A DNA stretch of 64,000 nt from Symbiodinium natans (taxonomy: Eukaryota > Sar > Dinophyceae > Suessiales > Symbiodiniaceae), in contig CAJNDS010002514.1 in the NCBI GenBank assembly GCA_905221605.1, positions 271,914 through 335,913 on the forward strand. Direction: 5' to 3'. A program made the position numbers and the translations under genes. The notes under the pieces were generated by a model, which worked only from the letters and a program-made list of their open reading frames with translations, was not told the DNA's origin and searched no databases. Positions 12,601-22,957 of this stretch are shown here, in pieces; position 1 is the stretch's first letter; the number at the start of each line of letters is the position of its first letter.

Positions 12601-12992
12601 TTCGCGCTTGCCAAGGGTGGGATGTATTGTTGGGATGTGTCCCTGATAAGCTGTGGGATTCTGTTGAGCTGTGGAGCTTTACTCGGTTGACGGGACTGTG
12701 GCCGCTTCGCCTGTTGCTGGCGACTCCAGGACACGAAGATACGCTTTTGCTGAAGCCGTGTCCCTTCTGTCAGGCCGTAGAAGCTACGTTGCAACACTGT
12801 TTGCAAGCTTGTCCGGGCACCTGTGACCTGTTTGGGGCTTCTGGCCTATCCCAGTTTGTCACACGCCGAACGCCTGACTTCATCTCCATCCTCTTCCACT
12901 CCACCACATCTATGGAAGTGGACGAACTTAGGATCCGTTATGTGGCTGAGGTCATCAGAATTGGTATTCTGAGACATGTAGATGACGACTGA
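9627..12992 (+). CDS. LINE polyprotein: endonuclease C-half, reverse transcriptase
   Basis: A 1121-residue frame. Residues about 55-150 complete an APE-type endonuclease: IVIAGDGNVHL (Asn-containing catalytic strand), GTIIDLVLTDR, and GASDHFMVI with the catalytic Asp-His pair. The RT follows: RKVTNLRPISVVSDM, ADIQSAYDATDHNAM, AGLPQGKRFAV and LLFIDDAV, in which IDD stands where Y/FADD is usual. A Cys/His motif near residue 1040 (CPFCQAVEATLQHCLQAC) matches the C-terminal zinc knuckle of many dinoflagellate-type LINEs. The RT frame is fully open, yet the endonuclease is split by the upstream frame break, so this copy is recently inactivated or relies on frameshifting. Function: target-primed reverse transcription at nicked DNA. 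Confidence 0.85.
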   Translation: MGSPVILWLMFRGQRWQRQGPALILGAIYPKPGGDLQTWRQILSEFDIIKTKYPSSRIVIAGDGNVHLQGLVHHSPECSCLHCCQRLNDKLIQLEIESRNLVACNPHFPTHVSGTIIDLVLTDRCQPLPVDVVQEDIGASDHFMVISRCPVSLQASFESSVGRVIWSQSNEWDEALASAESSFALAALITNDVQVEIAANRHCLLPKRKRDLLDAAAWIREVLVCFTGHCGGLTRVRGVAGQKNRWPQRVPKVCDFQNYDQYKAAVKQFDDQTKAATVSRYLSLLTSQPNQAKAFLSSWFKKDRDFGYALAEPNTGAVSGVQQTISAIQHDLLGRADNDFYQDPECERALEQRVRTIHRHKAVPRGIPGLADAPESNTAVNAAPYSWQELEEVQRSFHLRKQSYRCAAAKTSCPPAKALNLALVNLARECELTSSLWCERRITPIRKAGPRLVRKVTNLRPISVVSDMAAVQDGLWLGRCKKILEDFTGAAQLGGKFETVAIVLAVILHAQVRHSQGLHTYLLFADIQSAYDATDHNAMLLAAFHAGVVGTEWLLLWDFLHMDSAVLSLGGVVSDAMSFRAGLPQGKRFAVHIFTAFMKLLQQILSSVCQPSNSVLPSFAADAITGLWTTLTPVPELCRLEPLNEGPAIVARLQRLMLQGWDQRLIRRVAIHDLGRLNSIDERVQILENLGHSPLGPLLFIDDAVAPFPSCTEVCKAATEGLDLFAHTVRAKFNMGPSKTAIMPCYDAPDVPLVDIACETYKLLGVQLERGLSLEMRLAHILKVGNALFQELMTMAKQAGFPPPVLAVAITERVEPVILYAAELLPLVPNAYSQLNRLQADWAKQILAGKAGSAIRGPLAVATVGWHFRLGTKAKLRALAYLAKISILPQDHPVYCMVTMAESIHNGTWLHMTRDLLEQCGGIPPLQDSGVCTLEEMELARSCKALRKTLLQRYKRLVLTPRLSALDLTEFAASATKVLAGLNLRYIDLCPVRACQGWDVLLGCVPDKLWDSVELWSFTRLTGLWPLRLLLATPGHEDTLLLKPCPFCQAVEATLQHCLQACPGTCDLFGASGLSQFVTRRTPDFISILFHSTTSMEVDELRIRYVAEVIRIGILRHVDDD

Positions 12993-13627
12993 AAGACTGC
13001 TACGCCTTGTGCGTTGCAACGACCTGCCATTGCAAAATGGAGGTACCGCGCAACCCACTTTCCCTCCCTCTCAATTGCCTGTGGGCAGTTTGAGCGAGTT
13101 GAAGAGTAAGCGATGTAAGCGATGTAACTCACGTCCGTGACTGCTTGCAAGAGCTACGCGCGTTTGCTGATAGTGCATGGCCAGAGAAATGCCAGCGGCT
13201 TTCGTTGTCACCGCCAACACCGCGGGAGCCGACCAACGTGAGCTTGGCGCTCTTAAACTGCAACCGTTTGTGGTTGCCGGGTGGGTCGGAGCACCACGCA
13301 TTTCACGGTCTGGTGGGTTGTTGCAAGCTTGGGATGTTGATCGTTTTTTTCCTCCGCGCCTTTTTGCGTCCGCAGGAAGCGTCCCGAGTCCCAACGACGT
13401 CAGCTACCTAGACTCCTACGGAGTGCTAACGAAGCGGCAGCCGACTGGGGGCGCTCGCACTCGCCAGGTCGAGCACGTCACTCAACGGGAGCGTGTCTGG
13501 CGCTCCAGGCAGCGGCGGCATGGTCCACACGCCAAGCGCAAGGGTGGCGGGGCGCGCTGGACGCGGAGCCGGAGCAGGGTGCGGAGGAACTGTTGGCACC
13601 ACTCGTCGCTCCATCGGCCCCCTTGCT

Positions 13628-14281
13628 TCAGCAGCGAGGACAACCAGCCGCTGAGGCCCCCCTCGCGTCAGCTCCGGGTAGCGTGCGACCTTGCGCCTGC
13701 GCGCCGTAACATGCGCGACCCCCGCCCGGGCGTCGGCCCCGGGGACGGGCCAGTCCGAGTGAGAGGGGAGACGAGCGTTGCGTCGCAGCACAAGGCCTCG
13801 CCATTGGTCGTTGCCCCGTACACAACGAAGTCGAGGCGGTGACGGTCGTCGGCACGGACGTGCGCCGCTGTGGTGCGCGACAGCCACTGCTGCGGCACGA
13901 CCCGACCCTCAGGACCGACTGCCTCGCGAGCGACCTCGATCCACGCCCTCTCCACGACGAATCCGCGTCGAGGCAGCACCCCGTGCGGGGGCAGGCCAGG
14001 TGGTGGTCTCCATACGCATCGACCTCGCCCCCACAACCATATCGGCCTTCCGCTCCACAGCGCAGGTCCGTGAGGGGCAGGGGCAAGCGAAGGCGGCGCC
14101 GCATTGCGTGCATGAGGTCCGGTGCGAGGGTGGACGCCGCATCCGAAGGTATCACGGCTAGCCACATACCGGCATGCGGACCGGATTGAGAGTGGAGGAG
14201 GGTTCGAGCGGCAGGAGCCAAGGAAGCAACGTGCATTCTCGAAAGGAAATGTGACGTGCGAGAACGGCATGTCGCTGCCAA
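13628..14281 (-). pseudogene. LINE C-terminal region
   Basis: Two alternative frames cover 13628-14281. One carries RRLRLPLPL followed by cysteines and DHHLACPRTGC, the Cys/His cluster. The other carries GPEGRVVPQQWLSRTTA and NGEALCCDATLVSPL. The same wording appears in the fragments at 17.24-17.98 kb and 23.7-23.9 kb. The conserved DATLVSPL / DTTIVSPL strand followed by VVFGVELGGR in the sister copy could be a nuclease-like fold, but this is an inference from pattern only. Confidence 0.6.
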
Positions 14282-15244
14282 CTAACTAGGGCTTCCGAGG
14301 CCGAGTTCACCCTCAGCCGCTGGGACGTCAGCGTCTCGGGCGCAACATTCCCAGTCGGGTCTGCTCTCACAGCCCTCTGCAGCAATAAGCTGGCGCGCCG
14401 CCTCCGCAGCTGCGCGCAGGCAAGGTGCCAACGGTGCGCCATCGAGCTCGCGCACGACCCTGTCCGCCGCGTCGGGGTAACGTTGGCGCAACACCGGGAG
14501 CGCATCTGCCCACGCCGCCCAGTATGCTGCCGGCGCTACCCGCTCAGGCGGCAAAAAAGCAACGCTGCGAGCAGCCGCCCAGGCGTCCCCTACGCCGGGT
14601 CCCTGCTCGCCCAGCAGACCCTGCACGACGGCCCAGACCGCATCGTCATAACCGCGAGCGTACGGCAGTATGTCTGCAGGGGGGATGTTGCGGAGCCGAT
14701 GCTGGGCGCGGGGCGCCGCGCAGAAAGCGAGCAACAGCCAGGCGCTCTGGAGGTCGGGGAGGCGCTCGAGTTTCCGGAGCAAGTCGTCCTGGGCAGCAAG
14801 GCGGTCAGCGGCCTGGGCGGCGACGAAGTCGGGGTGACCGATGGGCACTCCCAGGGCGACGAAGCCACGCTGCGCTGGGGGCAGGTTGCAACGTCCCGGC
14901 CCAGGTCGTCGATGCCCGCCTGCCGCGTTGTAGACTCGTGTCTTGCCCAGGTTTGCCTCGACCCCCGCGCCTCGCTCGACCTCGCCGGTAATAACACGCA
15001 GGAGCGGCGCTGCGCGGTCCGGCCCAGTGACGACGTAGAGGTCGTCCAGGAAAGCGGCGAGGCGCGCCGTGGGCTGCAGGGACGTAAAACCCTGGCGCCA
15101 GGGGGTCGCCTTGCTCGTCAGCTTGCGCGATCTCGTGCACTCGTGCACACGCCCCTCCTGCATCAAGCTCCCCCCTGAATGCGCGTGCGAGTGCGCGGGA
15201 GACGAGGCGCCGAAACACGTCCCCTGTGGCGATGCCGCGGACAC
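14282..15244 (-). pseudogene. LINE reverse transcriptase, C-terminal half
   Basis: A 320-residue frame whose residues 63-71 read AAFLDDLYV, an F-x-D-D catalytic motif. It continues with GVEANLGKTRVYN, GFVALGVPIGHPDF and LQSAWLLLAFCAAPRAQHRLR, the usual RT thumb and post-RT region of the family. The upstream frame contains the motifs preceding the catalytic box, shifted by one frame. Confidence 0.75.
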
Positions 15245-16035
15245 CTCCGTTGGGTTTCCGGAGGGCAGTCAGCCGCGAAAGGGCCACGGCGTCCAGCGCT
15301 ACTTGCGGGGCTTGTGCGCGGGCGGCGACGTTCACTGCGTAAGTAAAGGCTTCCAGCGCCGCCGCATCGTCCAGGAGCAGCTTGTAGAGCTCCACGGTTG
15401 CGCCAGAGAGGCCTTGCGGCCGAGCCGCGCTTGGAAGTGCGCAAGGCCTCCCCAACCTGGTGCGTCGACAAAAGGACCTCCTCGGCAGGCCTGAACTGCG
15501 GAACCTCGGGGGCTGTGGCACGCAGCGGGTGCGGCGGGCGCCTCGCCGGGTCTGTCAGCGCCGCAAGCCTTTCGGCATTGCCGGGGGCGAGGGCCTCCGA
15601 GGTTAGCACCTGGCGTGCGCGCGAGAGTTCGCCTCGCCGGACTTTGGCACAGGCTGTGGCTGCACGTGTCTCCTCGGTGTCCTCGCTGCGACGATGGGGG
15701 CGGGCTTGCTCGCGCACCACCACGCAGTGGGCGTGCAACGCATCCAGGCAGCCCTGGCGGAACAGCTCAAGCCGGGGCAGGAAAGCTGCACGGCCTTCGG
15801 ATCCTGACTGAGTGGAGCGCGCGAGGAGCAGGCGCGGCAACAGGATGAAGAGCTTCCAAGCCCGAACTCGCGCCACCTCGTCGCGACCTTCGTGCGCAGC
15901 CCGAATCGCCTCAAGCGCAACGACGAGTGCTTGGCGCACACCGGCGACGAGAAACCGTGGCACAGTCTGAAGCGTGGGAACGGGGCTGCGAAACTTGGCG
16001 AGGAGGTCCAGGGTATCGAGCCATCTACCGGTCAC
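15163..16035 (-). pseudogene. LINE linker region upstream of RT
   Basis: A 290-residue frame. The first 190 residues match the pre-RT linker of this family: AWKLFILLPRLLLAR, then LELFRQGCLDAL, then RRGELSRARQVLTSEALA and LAALTDPARRPPHP. The last 90 residues are Arg/Pro-rich and are probably the wrong frame; the true frame continues in the 14282-15244 reading. It overlaps the preceding frame by a few bases. Confidence 0.6.
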
Positions 16036-17108
16036 GCGTGAGGGTAGCAGAGGTAATGGCAGGGCGTCGCCGGGGCGGCCGCAGCTCCCTCCGTTCCGTC
16101 GCTGTCTGCAGCCGCACGGTCCTCCTCCAGCGTTGGGTGGCTAGGTGGAGCGGGTGCAGCACTCGCGTTCTCGCGTTCGCAATCGTGGCGCGAAAGTGCC
16201 TCCGCTGAGCCGGGCGCGTCGGCAGCACCCGTCAGTCCGCCAGCGGGATCGGGCAGCGGGCTGCGCGGCCGTTGGCGAAAGCGATCGGAATGTCGATCCA
16301 CCTCTAGCGCGAACGCCTGGCCGCCGTAGCACTGCAGCAGAGCCTTTTGCACAGTGGCTATCAGGTAACCGTCGGGCTCACACAACTGGCGGACTGCCCA
16401 GCCGACATGGACGAGGGCGCTGTTGGGCAGGCCTGCATGTTCGAGGCGCTGAAGGAGGTCCGGCAGGTGACGGACATGAGGCGGCGCCGCCTCGGTTGCA
16501 TGCCTGACCGCTTCCGCGAGCACTTGGGGCGCAACCGGACTCGACAGCATCAACAACCGTCGGGCCGGTTCCCACCAGTCTGCTGCCCGAGGGTCGGCAC
16601 ACCAAGCCTCAACAGCAGGAGGCGCGAGGTCGGCAGCGGCAGCCTGCAGCAGCGGCACGTACAACCAGGAGTTGGTGGCCTCCTGTACGTGACCCATGGG
16701 CGGTCCCCGTGAGAGCCCGTATGCTCCCCTGCTCGCTGGGGGGGGAGCGGTTGCCTCGTGAGGCGCCGGAAGCGTGCCACGCGACACTGGCGGGGCGAAA
16801 GCACGGGCCGATAAAGCACAACCTGGCGTGCAGTTGAGCTGCCCCTGTCCAGTCGCGCAGTCGTACTCCCATTGCAGCGCACGCCCGCAGTGGCCACACG
16901 GCTGCCCCGCCTTTGCCGGGACGTCGAGGTCCGTGAACCTGACGTTCAGGAAACGCGTGCTCCGCTTGGCGCCGTGTTGCCGATTGACCAGCCGTTTGTG
17001 TATTACGGGCTGCAGGGCATGGATGGCTGTGAAGCGGTTTCCTTTCCTTGTTAGCAACGCCTCACGTTTTTGGCCAGTCTCGATCCGTTGTACCATGTTG
17101 TACCTCAT
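16032..17108 (-). pseudogene. LINE N-terminal region with Cys cluster
   Basis: A 358-residue open frame. Residues about 68-96 carry CGHCGRALQWEYDC and a further CTPGC, a four-to-five cysteine cluster likely to bind zinc. The rest is Ala/Pro-rich. A short hydrophobic segment (VHVGWAVRQLCEPDGYLI) recurs in related elements. Being upstream of the RT on the same strand makes this the amino-terminal portion of the element. No endonuclease motif is visible in it. Confidence 0.5.
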
Positions 17109-17304
17109 CTAGGTTTCGGTGGAGGTGTCTTGCGCATTCCATGGATGGCCCACCCATTTTGGTTTGTAGCTTTTATGCCCCCACGTAGGTATGTCGATCT
17201 CTCACCGTGTGGCTTTTTGAGCGACCTTCGCATTTCCATTCAGGATGGTTTTTTTTTTCTCACGCACCTTTTTACTCGCGGGGAGTCTGCTCTCTTCCTG
17301 CTGC

Positions 17305-17305
<1 letters not shown>

Positions 17306-17393
<88 letters not shown>
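17306..17393. repeat. CTG/CAG trinucleotide repeat, about 29 units
   Basis: A nearly pure CTG run on the plus strand. It creates poly-Leu, poly-Ala and (antisense) poly-Ser reading frames that are by-products of the repeat. It sits beside the C-terminal LINE fragment at 17.4-17.98 kb. Confidence 0.95.
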
Positions 17394-17394
<1 letters not shown>

Positions 17395-17399
17395 AGCTG

Positions 17400-19203
17400 C
17401 TACTAGGAGCAGTGGGTCTAGGGCGGCAGCGGCCCATGCCCCGGCCTGCTGGGCTGGGGCGGGGGGGCACCCGCAAGGAGCTCCCCCAGAGCGAGCTCCT
17501 GCCCGTCGCTGGAAGCTTTAGCAGCGTGCACGCGTGGGCGCGGAGCGCCGCGAGCGCTGCCAGGGTGGTCCACCGGTGCACCATCGCTTGGCGGGCCGCT
17601 GCCGCGCACCATGGCGCGCGTTGGCGCGCGCGGGCGCGTGCGAGCAAGCGCAGGAAGGTGAGGGTGCTCTGGCTGAAGCGCCCGCCCAGTTCAACCCCGA
17701 AGACGACCAGCTTGCAGCGGCGGGCGCACCGCAGTTCTGGGTACGCTCGCAGTTTGCGGTCGACGGCCTGACGGAGGGCGAGTCCCGGTTCCCGATCCGC
17801 CTGCGGGCGGGGCTCGCCGTCACGCCTCAAAGGGCTTACGATCGTGGTGTCAACCGCGATCTGTGCACCTTGCCAGATCGGCAGGTTGTTGGCGACGTTT
17901 CGTGGCAACCCGCGCTCCTGCCTCGCGGCAAATGCGTGCTGCTGCACGTTCGAGGGGCCAGCACGACGGGCTAACACCCCAGCCGGCGCGCACGCGGACC
18001 GGTGGTCCCCGAGCGCGTCGAGGTTGCCTCCGCAAGGGCATCGCGCGGGTGTAAGCGGCAGCGGTAGCCTCAGCCGGCGAAGCGGTACTCGGCGTCGGGT
18101 ACGTCCGTGTCCCGGCTCGTTGGGAAGGCTGTGAAAGCGCAGCTCGCGGCGTCGCCACTCTGCGACAGCAGCAGTGCTCGAGACGCAGGGTCAAGATCTG
18201 AAAATAGCGTCCCGAGCACGCGCTTGTCAGTGGCCGTCGTTGCCGCGTGCTGCCAGCCCGGCCGTCCGATGCCAGGTTCGCGCTTGCCAGGCGGTGCTTC
18301 GGAGTCACTTTCGAGCAGCGTTGCCCATGAGGGTGCTCGGAAGCCTTGCGCTCGCAAGTACTCTGCGGCTTGAGCGGCGGCGCGAGTGCTTGCGGGCGTG
18401 CCAGCCGCCTCTACATCGAGAAGTGGGCGGACACGTTCTGCAAGGACGCCCGGTTGTCGGTCACGCACCACCTGCAACGTGTCCGCCCAAGATGCCCAAT
18501 AGGCAGCGTTACGCTGCCTTTCAGCGGACCCGAGCCCCAGGCCTCCTAGTCGAAGGGGGAGTTGGGCTCGCCGCGCGCTCAGTTCCGGCATCGTCGCCGT
18601 GTCCCCGCCCCCCGCCAGCAGAGTTGCTAGGCAGCTGCGGACTGCGGTGTCATGCTGGGCAGCAAAGTCCGCCGTGTCAGTTGGGGCGAGGGTCCGCAGC
18701 AAGTAAACGCAACGGGGCGCGGCGCAGTAGAGGAGCAGCAGCCACGCACTCTGCAAGTGGGGGACGTGCGGGATTCGCTGAAGCAGGCGGTCGTGCTCAA
18801 GCAACTTTTGCGCCAGCTTGTCCGCGATGAACGCACGGCTCCCAATCGGGCTACCCAGCACAACTATCCCTTGCTGCGAAACGGGGAGCGCCCAGCTGCC
18901 AGTCCAGCATGGGTTCGCGGGGTCCTCTGGCGGCAGTGCTGCGAGCAGCCCCGGCGGTTCCTCGCCCGCGCTGTTCCAAGCGCGGGTCTTGCCGAAGTGC
19001 ACGCGGATGTTCGCATGCCGGATGTCTTGCAACTTTATCCTCGGTGTCGAATGCTCTTGGCAGGGGATTGCAATGTTTACTTGGGCGAGATCATGGGGTT
19101 TGAACGCGAAAGATCTGGGGAACCCCGGCTTCGTGAACTCATCCGTGGCATCTGTGCCGATTTCCAACTTGAAATTGCAAACCCCACTGGTGTTTCCACA
19201 CAT
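17400..19203 (-). pseudogene. Second GC-rich LINE remnant (RT C-half to C-terminus)
   Basis: The 18070-19203 frame carries FGKTRAWNSAG, GIVVLGSPIGS, LQSAWLLLLYCAAPR and RRAQLPLRLGGLGLGSA, the post-catalytic RT region of the family. The 17240-17977 frame continues with WQGAQIAVDTTIVSPLRRDG, RCARRCKLVVFGVELGGRFS and HRWTTLAALAALRAHACTLL, the family's C-terminal region. A frame break near 17.98-18.07 kb separates them and the YxDD part is missing, so this is a 5'-truncated dead copy. Its left end runs into the CTG repeat and its right end abuts an oppositely oriented endonuclease fragment. Confidence 0.75.
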
Positions 19204-19377
19204 CGCGCTGGCTGCAGCATTGACCTTGTGCTTGCCTCACGTGGCCTTGCCATCCGCCATGTTGTTGTGCATGATGGCAGCTCGTGCGCTTGCCCCGAAG
19301 GTTCTTGCTGCCCGGTGCTTGGTAGCGATCACAAACTCATCACCCTTCAAATTGCCATAGCGCCTGCAGCAAATTGA
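19020..19377 (+). pseudogene. LINE endonuclease fragment, plus strand
   Basis: The plus-strand frame reads RMLLAGDCNVYLG, then AGCSIDLVLASRG, then LGSDHKLITLQ, which are the Asn-containing strand, the SID strand and the catalytic Asp-His pair of an APE-type endonuclease. It belongs to a different LINE family from its left neighbour. The N-terminal half of the domain is missing; the frame upstream of about 19020 is antisense to the neighbouring LINE. Confidence 0.75.
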
Positions 19378-19402
19378 GGATGTTTCGCCGTGTTGCCCCG
19401 TA

Positions 19403-20345
19403 GTGCGTGACTGGCGGCCAATTCTGCACAGCTTGCGCAGTCGGTTTTTTTTTTGGTCGGCTTTTGGACTGGTCCGAAGGGCTTTTGAATGTCCTCCGGG
19501 AGGCCCCATGCCCTCTCTCAGCGAGCGTCGTGCCATCCTTGAGGTATTATACGGTGCGTGTGTGTCCATGTTGTGGCAGTCTGCCCCAAGTCCGCCTTCG
19601 ATTCCATCGGGGCGCCGTCCCCAGCCAGATTGGTGGGATGATGAGTGCTATGACGTCATGGTTGGTCGGAATGCTGCTTGGCGTCGTTGGTGCTGTGAGC
19701 GCACGCCTGAAGCACAACAAGCGTTCAGGGCAAAAAGGTTGCAGTGCCATCATTTGGCCCGTAAGAAAAAAACACGCTTTTGGCAAACATGGTTGCAGGC
19801 CCAAAAGCGCACGGCCGTGTCGAACCCTGCCATTACTGCGAGGCATATTCGAAGGCAGCTAGGCGTAACCAGAGGGTCTCTCCCACGTGGCATGCGCAAT
19901 GCGTCGCCTGAAGGAGGTTGCTTGGAGGGGAATGCTTGTGTGGATGCCTGGCGTTGTCACTTTCGTGGATGGGCTGACATACGAGGTATTCCGTGTTGAC
20001 GATGATGTCTTTCGCGCGGCTTTGTTGTGCCTCTTTGAGCTTGTTCGCTCCTGGGCGACTGTTCCATCTGTGTGGCGGACTGCCGTTGTCAAGCCACTGC
20101 ACAAATCTGGCTCAGCGGAAGAGTTCACAAACTGCCGGCCAATCAGCCTGTTGTGTTGCAGGCTCAAGATTTTCGAGAGATTCTTGTTAAAAAGGTTGTT
20201 GCACGCAGACGTACATGTTTCTGCGTTCATGGATGTCCGCAAAGCTTTCGACGTAGCTTGGAGGAATGCTGTTTTGGTTAAGCTTGCGGAGTCAGGCATT
20301 ACGGGCTCCATGTGGAGGGTTCTGGATGACGACATCATGAAGGGT
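19403..20345 (+). pseudogene. LINE pre-RT linker and first half of RT
   Basis: This continues the element at 19020-19377. The 19403-19999 frame holds the linker (WWDDECYDVMVGRNAAWRRW, then RAKRLQCHHLARKKKTRFW). The 19887-20534 frame holds the early RT motifs: VWRTAVVKPLHKSG, NCRPISLLCC and AFMDVRKAFDVAWRN. Frames change near 19880, and the coding potential ends at about 20345 where the sequence becomes inverted. Confidence 0.75.
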
Positions 20346-20349
20346 GAAG

Positions 20350-20705
20350 TTGAAATTATACGTCCTACAACCCACAAAAACCCACAACCAAGACAGCAGC
20401 AGTCTTGTCAGGCCCAATCCCAAAGGAGAACCTCCAACGGGTGCCCCACGCCCCAATGGCATCTAACGCACGTTGCAAATCCGAAGGGCGGTCTGCCAAC
20501 ACTACCAAGTCGTCAGCATACAGCAACAGCGTGACTCTGGGTGAGCCGGGGCCACCAAGGGGCAAGCCCCGTGCACAGTCGTGGAAATGCTGTTGAACAA
20601 AATGGTAAGCAGAAGAGGGCCCAGCACACTACCCTGGCGAACGCTTGCCATTTCAGACCATGGCTGCGAGAGCAAACCATTCACCACAACCCTAGCTGAA
20701 GTGTT
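20350..20705 (-). pseudogene. Inverted middle segment of the same RT
   Basis: On the minus strand, 20687-20610 reads NGLLSQPWSEMASVRQGSVLGPLL and 20540-20365 reads VTLLLYADDLVVLADRPSDL, then WRFSFGIGPDKTAAVLVVG. These are the RT motifs, including the YADD active site, that are missing from the flanking plus-strand element. The segment is therefore a roughly 355-bp internal inversion. Confidence 0.8.
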
Positions 20706-20717
20706 TGTGAAGAGCCC

Positions 20718-21968
20718 GTGCCCGTGGTTTCGGAGTATTGTTACTTAGGCGTCGTCTTCCAATCTTCCCGGAAGTGGAACAAGCACGGTGAACGTGTTTA
20801 TGCAAACAGTAACCGCAAATTTCATCAGTTCCTGCCTGAGAAAACTGCTGTTCTTGTTGTGGGTTGTAGGGCGCCCAATTTTCACTTCCGCCTGCAAGGC
20901 GCTGACGTGCCAGTGGTTTCAGAGTACTGTTACCTTGGTGTTTTGTTTCAATCGTCGAGGGCATGGTCAAAGCATGGCCGTCGGCTTTATGAAAAGAGTA
21001 ACCGCAAATTTCATCAATTCCTCGCCTGGGCCGAGAATCGTCAGTTGCCCACCGGGTTTCGCCGCAGTTTGTTTCAATCATACGTTCTCCCGTCGATGCT
21101 CTACGGCTCCCAATTTCTGAGTGCTGCTTCCATTTCTTTTTTGGATACCAAGCTGCGGCAATGGGGTCGTCGTCTGTTGCAGCGGCCTGCCGGGGCTCCA
21201 GGTGCAGCTGTGCTGGGCGAATTGGGCTGGGTTTCTTTTGCCTTTGAGGTTTTCAGGGCTCAGTTCGGTTTGTTTGGGCGCCTGTCCTCTGTGCATCCTG
21301 ATGGTGCTCATCGAGGTCTGGCTGCTCGTGTATTTCGCTATGCCCTAGGGCGGCAGGGTTCTTGGGCCCAGCAGGTGTCCACTAGTTTGTGCGAGAACGG
21401 TATTGATATGCCACACTTGTGGGGGGTGTCGCCGGGCTGCAGCCCGCGCGCTCTTGCTGTGTGGCAACGTCGCTGCATGCGCCCCGCCTTGCATAGGAAT
21501 GCAGTGGCTGCCTGCCGTAATGAAGTTGCGGCTATGCCTTCGCTCCGCTTGTTTGCCCAGTGCCACAGCCACATGACCTTTTGCTCATATGTCCACAACT
21601 CTCGCTTGCAATCATCAGTTGTGCGTGAGTGGTCATTAGCACGTTGTGGACACCATCCATTTATGGATGGGCGAACAGCTCGTCATCGGTCTCAGAATTT
21701 GCCGTGCCTATGCGGCGATGACGACTGGAGCTTTCTTCACGCAACGCGCGTTTGCCCGATTTTCGCATCCTGGAGGGATGTGTGGCTGCGGCGCTGTGAA
21801 GCGGCAGGTGTGCATGGAGTTGAGCAGTTTGCTGACGCTGCCTTCTTGCAGCTGCTCTTTACGCCGCATGACCGGCGCAACTCCATTAGTCTCATGTCTG
21901 CCCACTTGAGCTTTGTGGCAGCCGTGTGTCAAGCCCAGCGTTCCCTGCTGGACGCTCTGAGCGTGTAA
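20718..21968 (+). pseudogene. LINE RT C-half and C-terminal region, with internal duplication
   Basis: A 416-residue open frame. The first 47 residues (VVSEYCYLGVVFQSSRKW and onward through KFHQFL) are repeated at residues 64-103 as VVSEYCYLGVLFQSSRAW and onward, joined by EKTAVLVVGCRAPNFHFRL. The remainder reads GAPGAAVLGELGW, HRGLAARVFRYALG, HLWGVSPGCSPRALAVWQRR, VREWSLARCGHHPFMDG and, at the C-terminus, FVAAVCQAQRSL. The duplicated unit diverges between copies, so the duplication is not very recent. The segment follows the inverted RT piece and ends the element. Confidence 0.75.
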
Positions 21969-22060
21969 TTCTGAACGCTGTTAGTTTGAGTTATGTTTCG
22001 TTGTACATCGCGATCTGTACATTTGTTTCACTTGGTCGTTAGTCGCTGACCGCTGGACGG

Positions 22061-22957
22061 TTGCTTGAGGACTCGTGCTGCTCCTGGCATGGGCGGGGAA
22101 TCGCTAACTGCACACAGGTTTTCGGTGTAGCTTGTTCCATTCATACGTGCTCCCGTCTTTGTTGTACGGATGTCAATTCCTCGGTGCCCGCTCTGTGGCC
22201 TTTCTTGGCAAGAAACTACGGCAGTTGGGCCGGGGCTCCCGGCGCGGCTGTGTTAGGTGAGTTAGGTTGGGCCCCCCTTCGCTACGAAGTGTTGAAGAGC
22301 CAGTTCAATTTGTTTGGGCGTATATGCTCTGCGAGTCCAACTGGCAGCCATAGGGGTCTTGCTGCACGAGTCTTTCGCTATGCTTTGGGCCAGCAAAGCT
22401 CTTGGGCGCGGGAGGTCGCTGATAGCATGCGTGACTGTTGCATCCACGCGCCGCATGTGTGGGGAGTGTCGCCGGGCTGCGGCGGTAGTGCAATGGCAGC
22501 ATGGAGACGTCGCTGCATGTGTCCCGCCTTGGATCGGCATGCTGCTATTGCCCGTCATGCTGAAGTCGCGACTGTGCCGTCACTGCGTCTTTTCGCCGAA
22601 TGTCATCCGTGGCTGAACTTTTGCCCAGCTGTCCATGGGTGTCCACTTCCATTGTTCGCGAGTGGACGCTGGCCCGTTGCGGTCATCACCCATTCCTTGA
22701 TGGACGTTCTGCCCGTCACAGGTCTCAAGCTCGGCCATGCTTCCCTGCGCTCTTGCCCCCTCTTTGTACCGTGGCGACGGGCATGGACGCTCCTCTCCCA
22801 CGTGTCTGTTGAGCAGCTGCCTGACGACGCGTTTTTGCGTCTGCTCTTCTCACCGCAACATCCGTGCAAGACTGTAGGCCTTATGTCAGCCCACATGCAC
22901 TTTGTGGCTGGCGTGTGTCAAGCCCAGCGTTCTCTGCCGGAAGGCTTGAATCTATGA
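22061..22957 (+). pseudogene. Second copy of the same LINE 3' end
   Basis: A 298-residue frame colinear with the second half of the element just upstream: GAPGAAVLGELGWAPLRYEV, HRGLAARVFRYALGQQ, HVWGVSPGCGGSAMAAWRRR, FVAGVCQAQRSL. Around 22640-22740 the frame differs (PVAVITHSLMDVLPV), where another frame gives VREWTLARCGHHPFLDG, so it carries compensating frameshifts. Short non-coding spacers of about 90 bp separate the two tandem 3' ends. Confidence 0.7.

Larger units (their letters stand above)
7884..13010 (+). mobile_element. Near-full-length LINE-type retroelement
   Basis: Three plus-strand reading frames in order form a non-LTR retroelement: an ORF1-like protein (7884-8732), the N-terminal part of an endonuclease (8999-9625), then the rest of the endonuclease with RT and a C-terminal Cys/His motif (9627-12992). 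The element follows directly on the minisatellite. The end of the element is not marked by a clear poly(A) run; the 3' boundary near 13.0 kb is an estimate. Confidence 0.8.
13628..17108 (-). mobile_element. Decayed GC-rich LINE, minus strand
   Basis: Read from 17108 downwards, four consecutive frames hold successive parts of one retroelement: a Cys-rich N-terminal region, a linker, an RT and a C-terminal region. The frames change at about 16030, 15240 and 14280, so it is a pseudo-element. It is strongly GC-rich and belongs to the same family as pieces at 4.8-5.25, 17.2-19.2 and 23.7-23.9 kb. Confidence 0.8.

Noticed and set aside
17070-17977. Frames with poly-Leu, poly-Ala or poly-Ser runs
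   Set aside because: They come from the CTG repeat. Only the part of the minus-strand frame before the repeat matches a LINE C-terminus.
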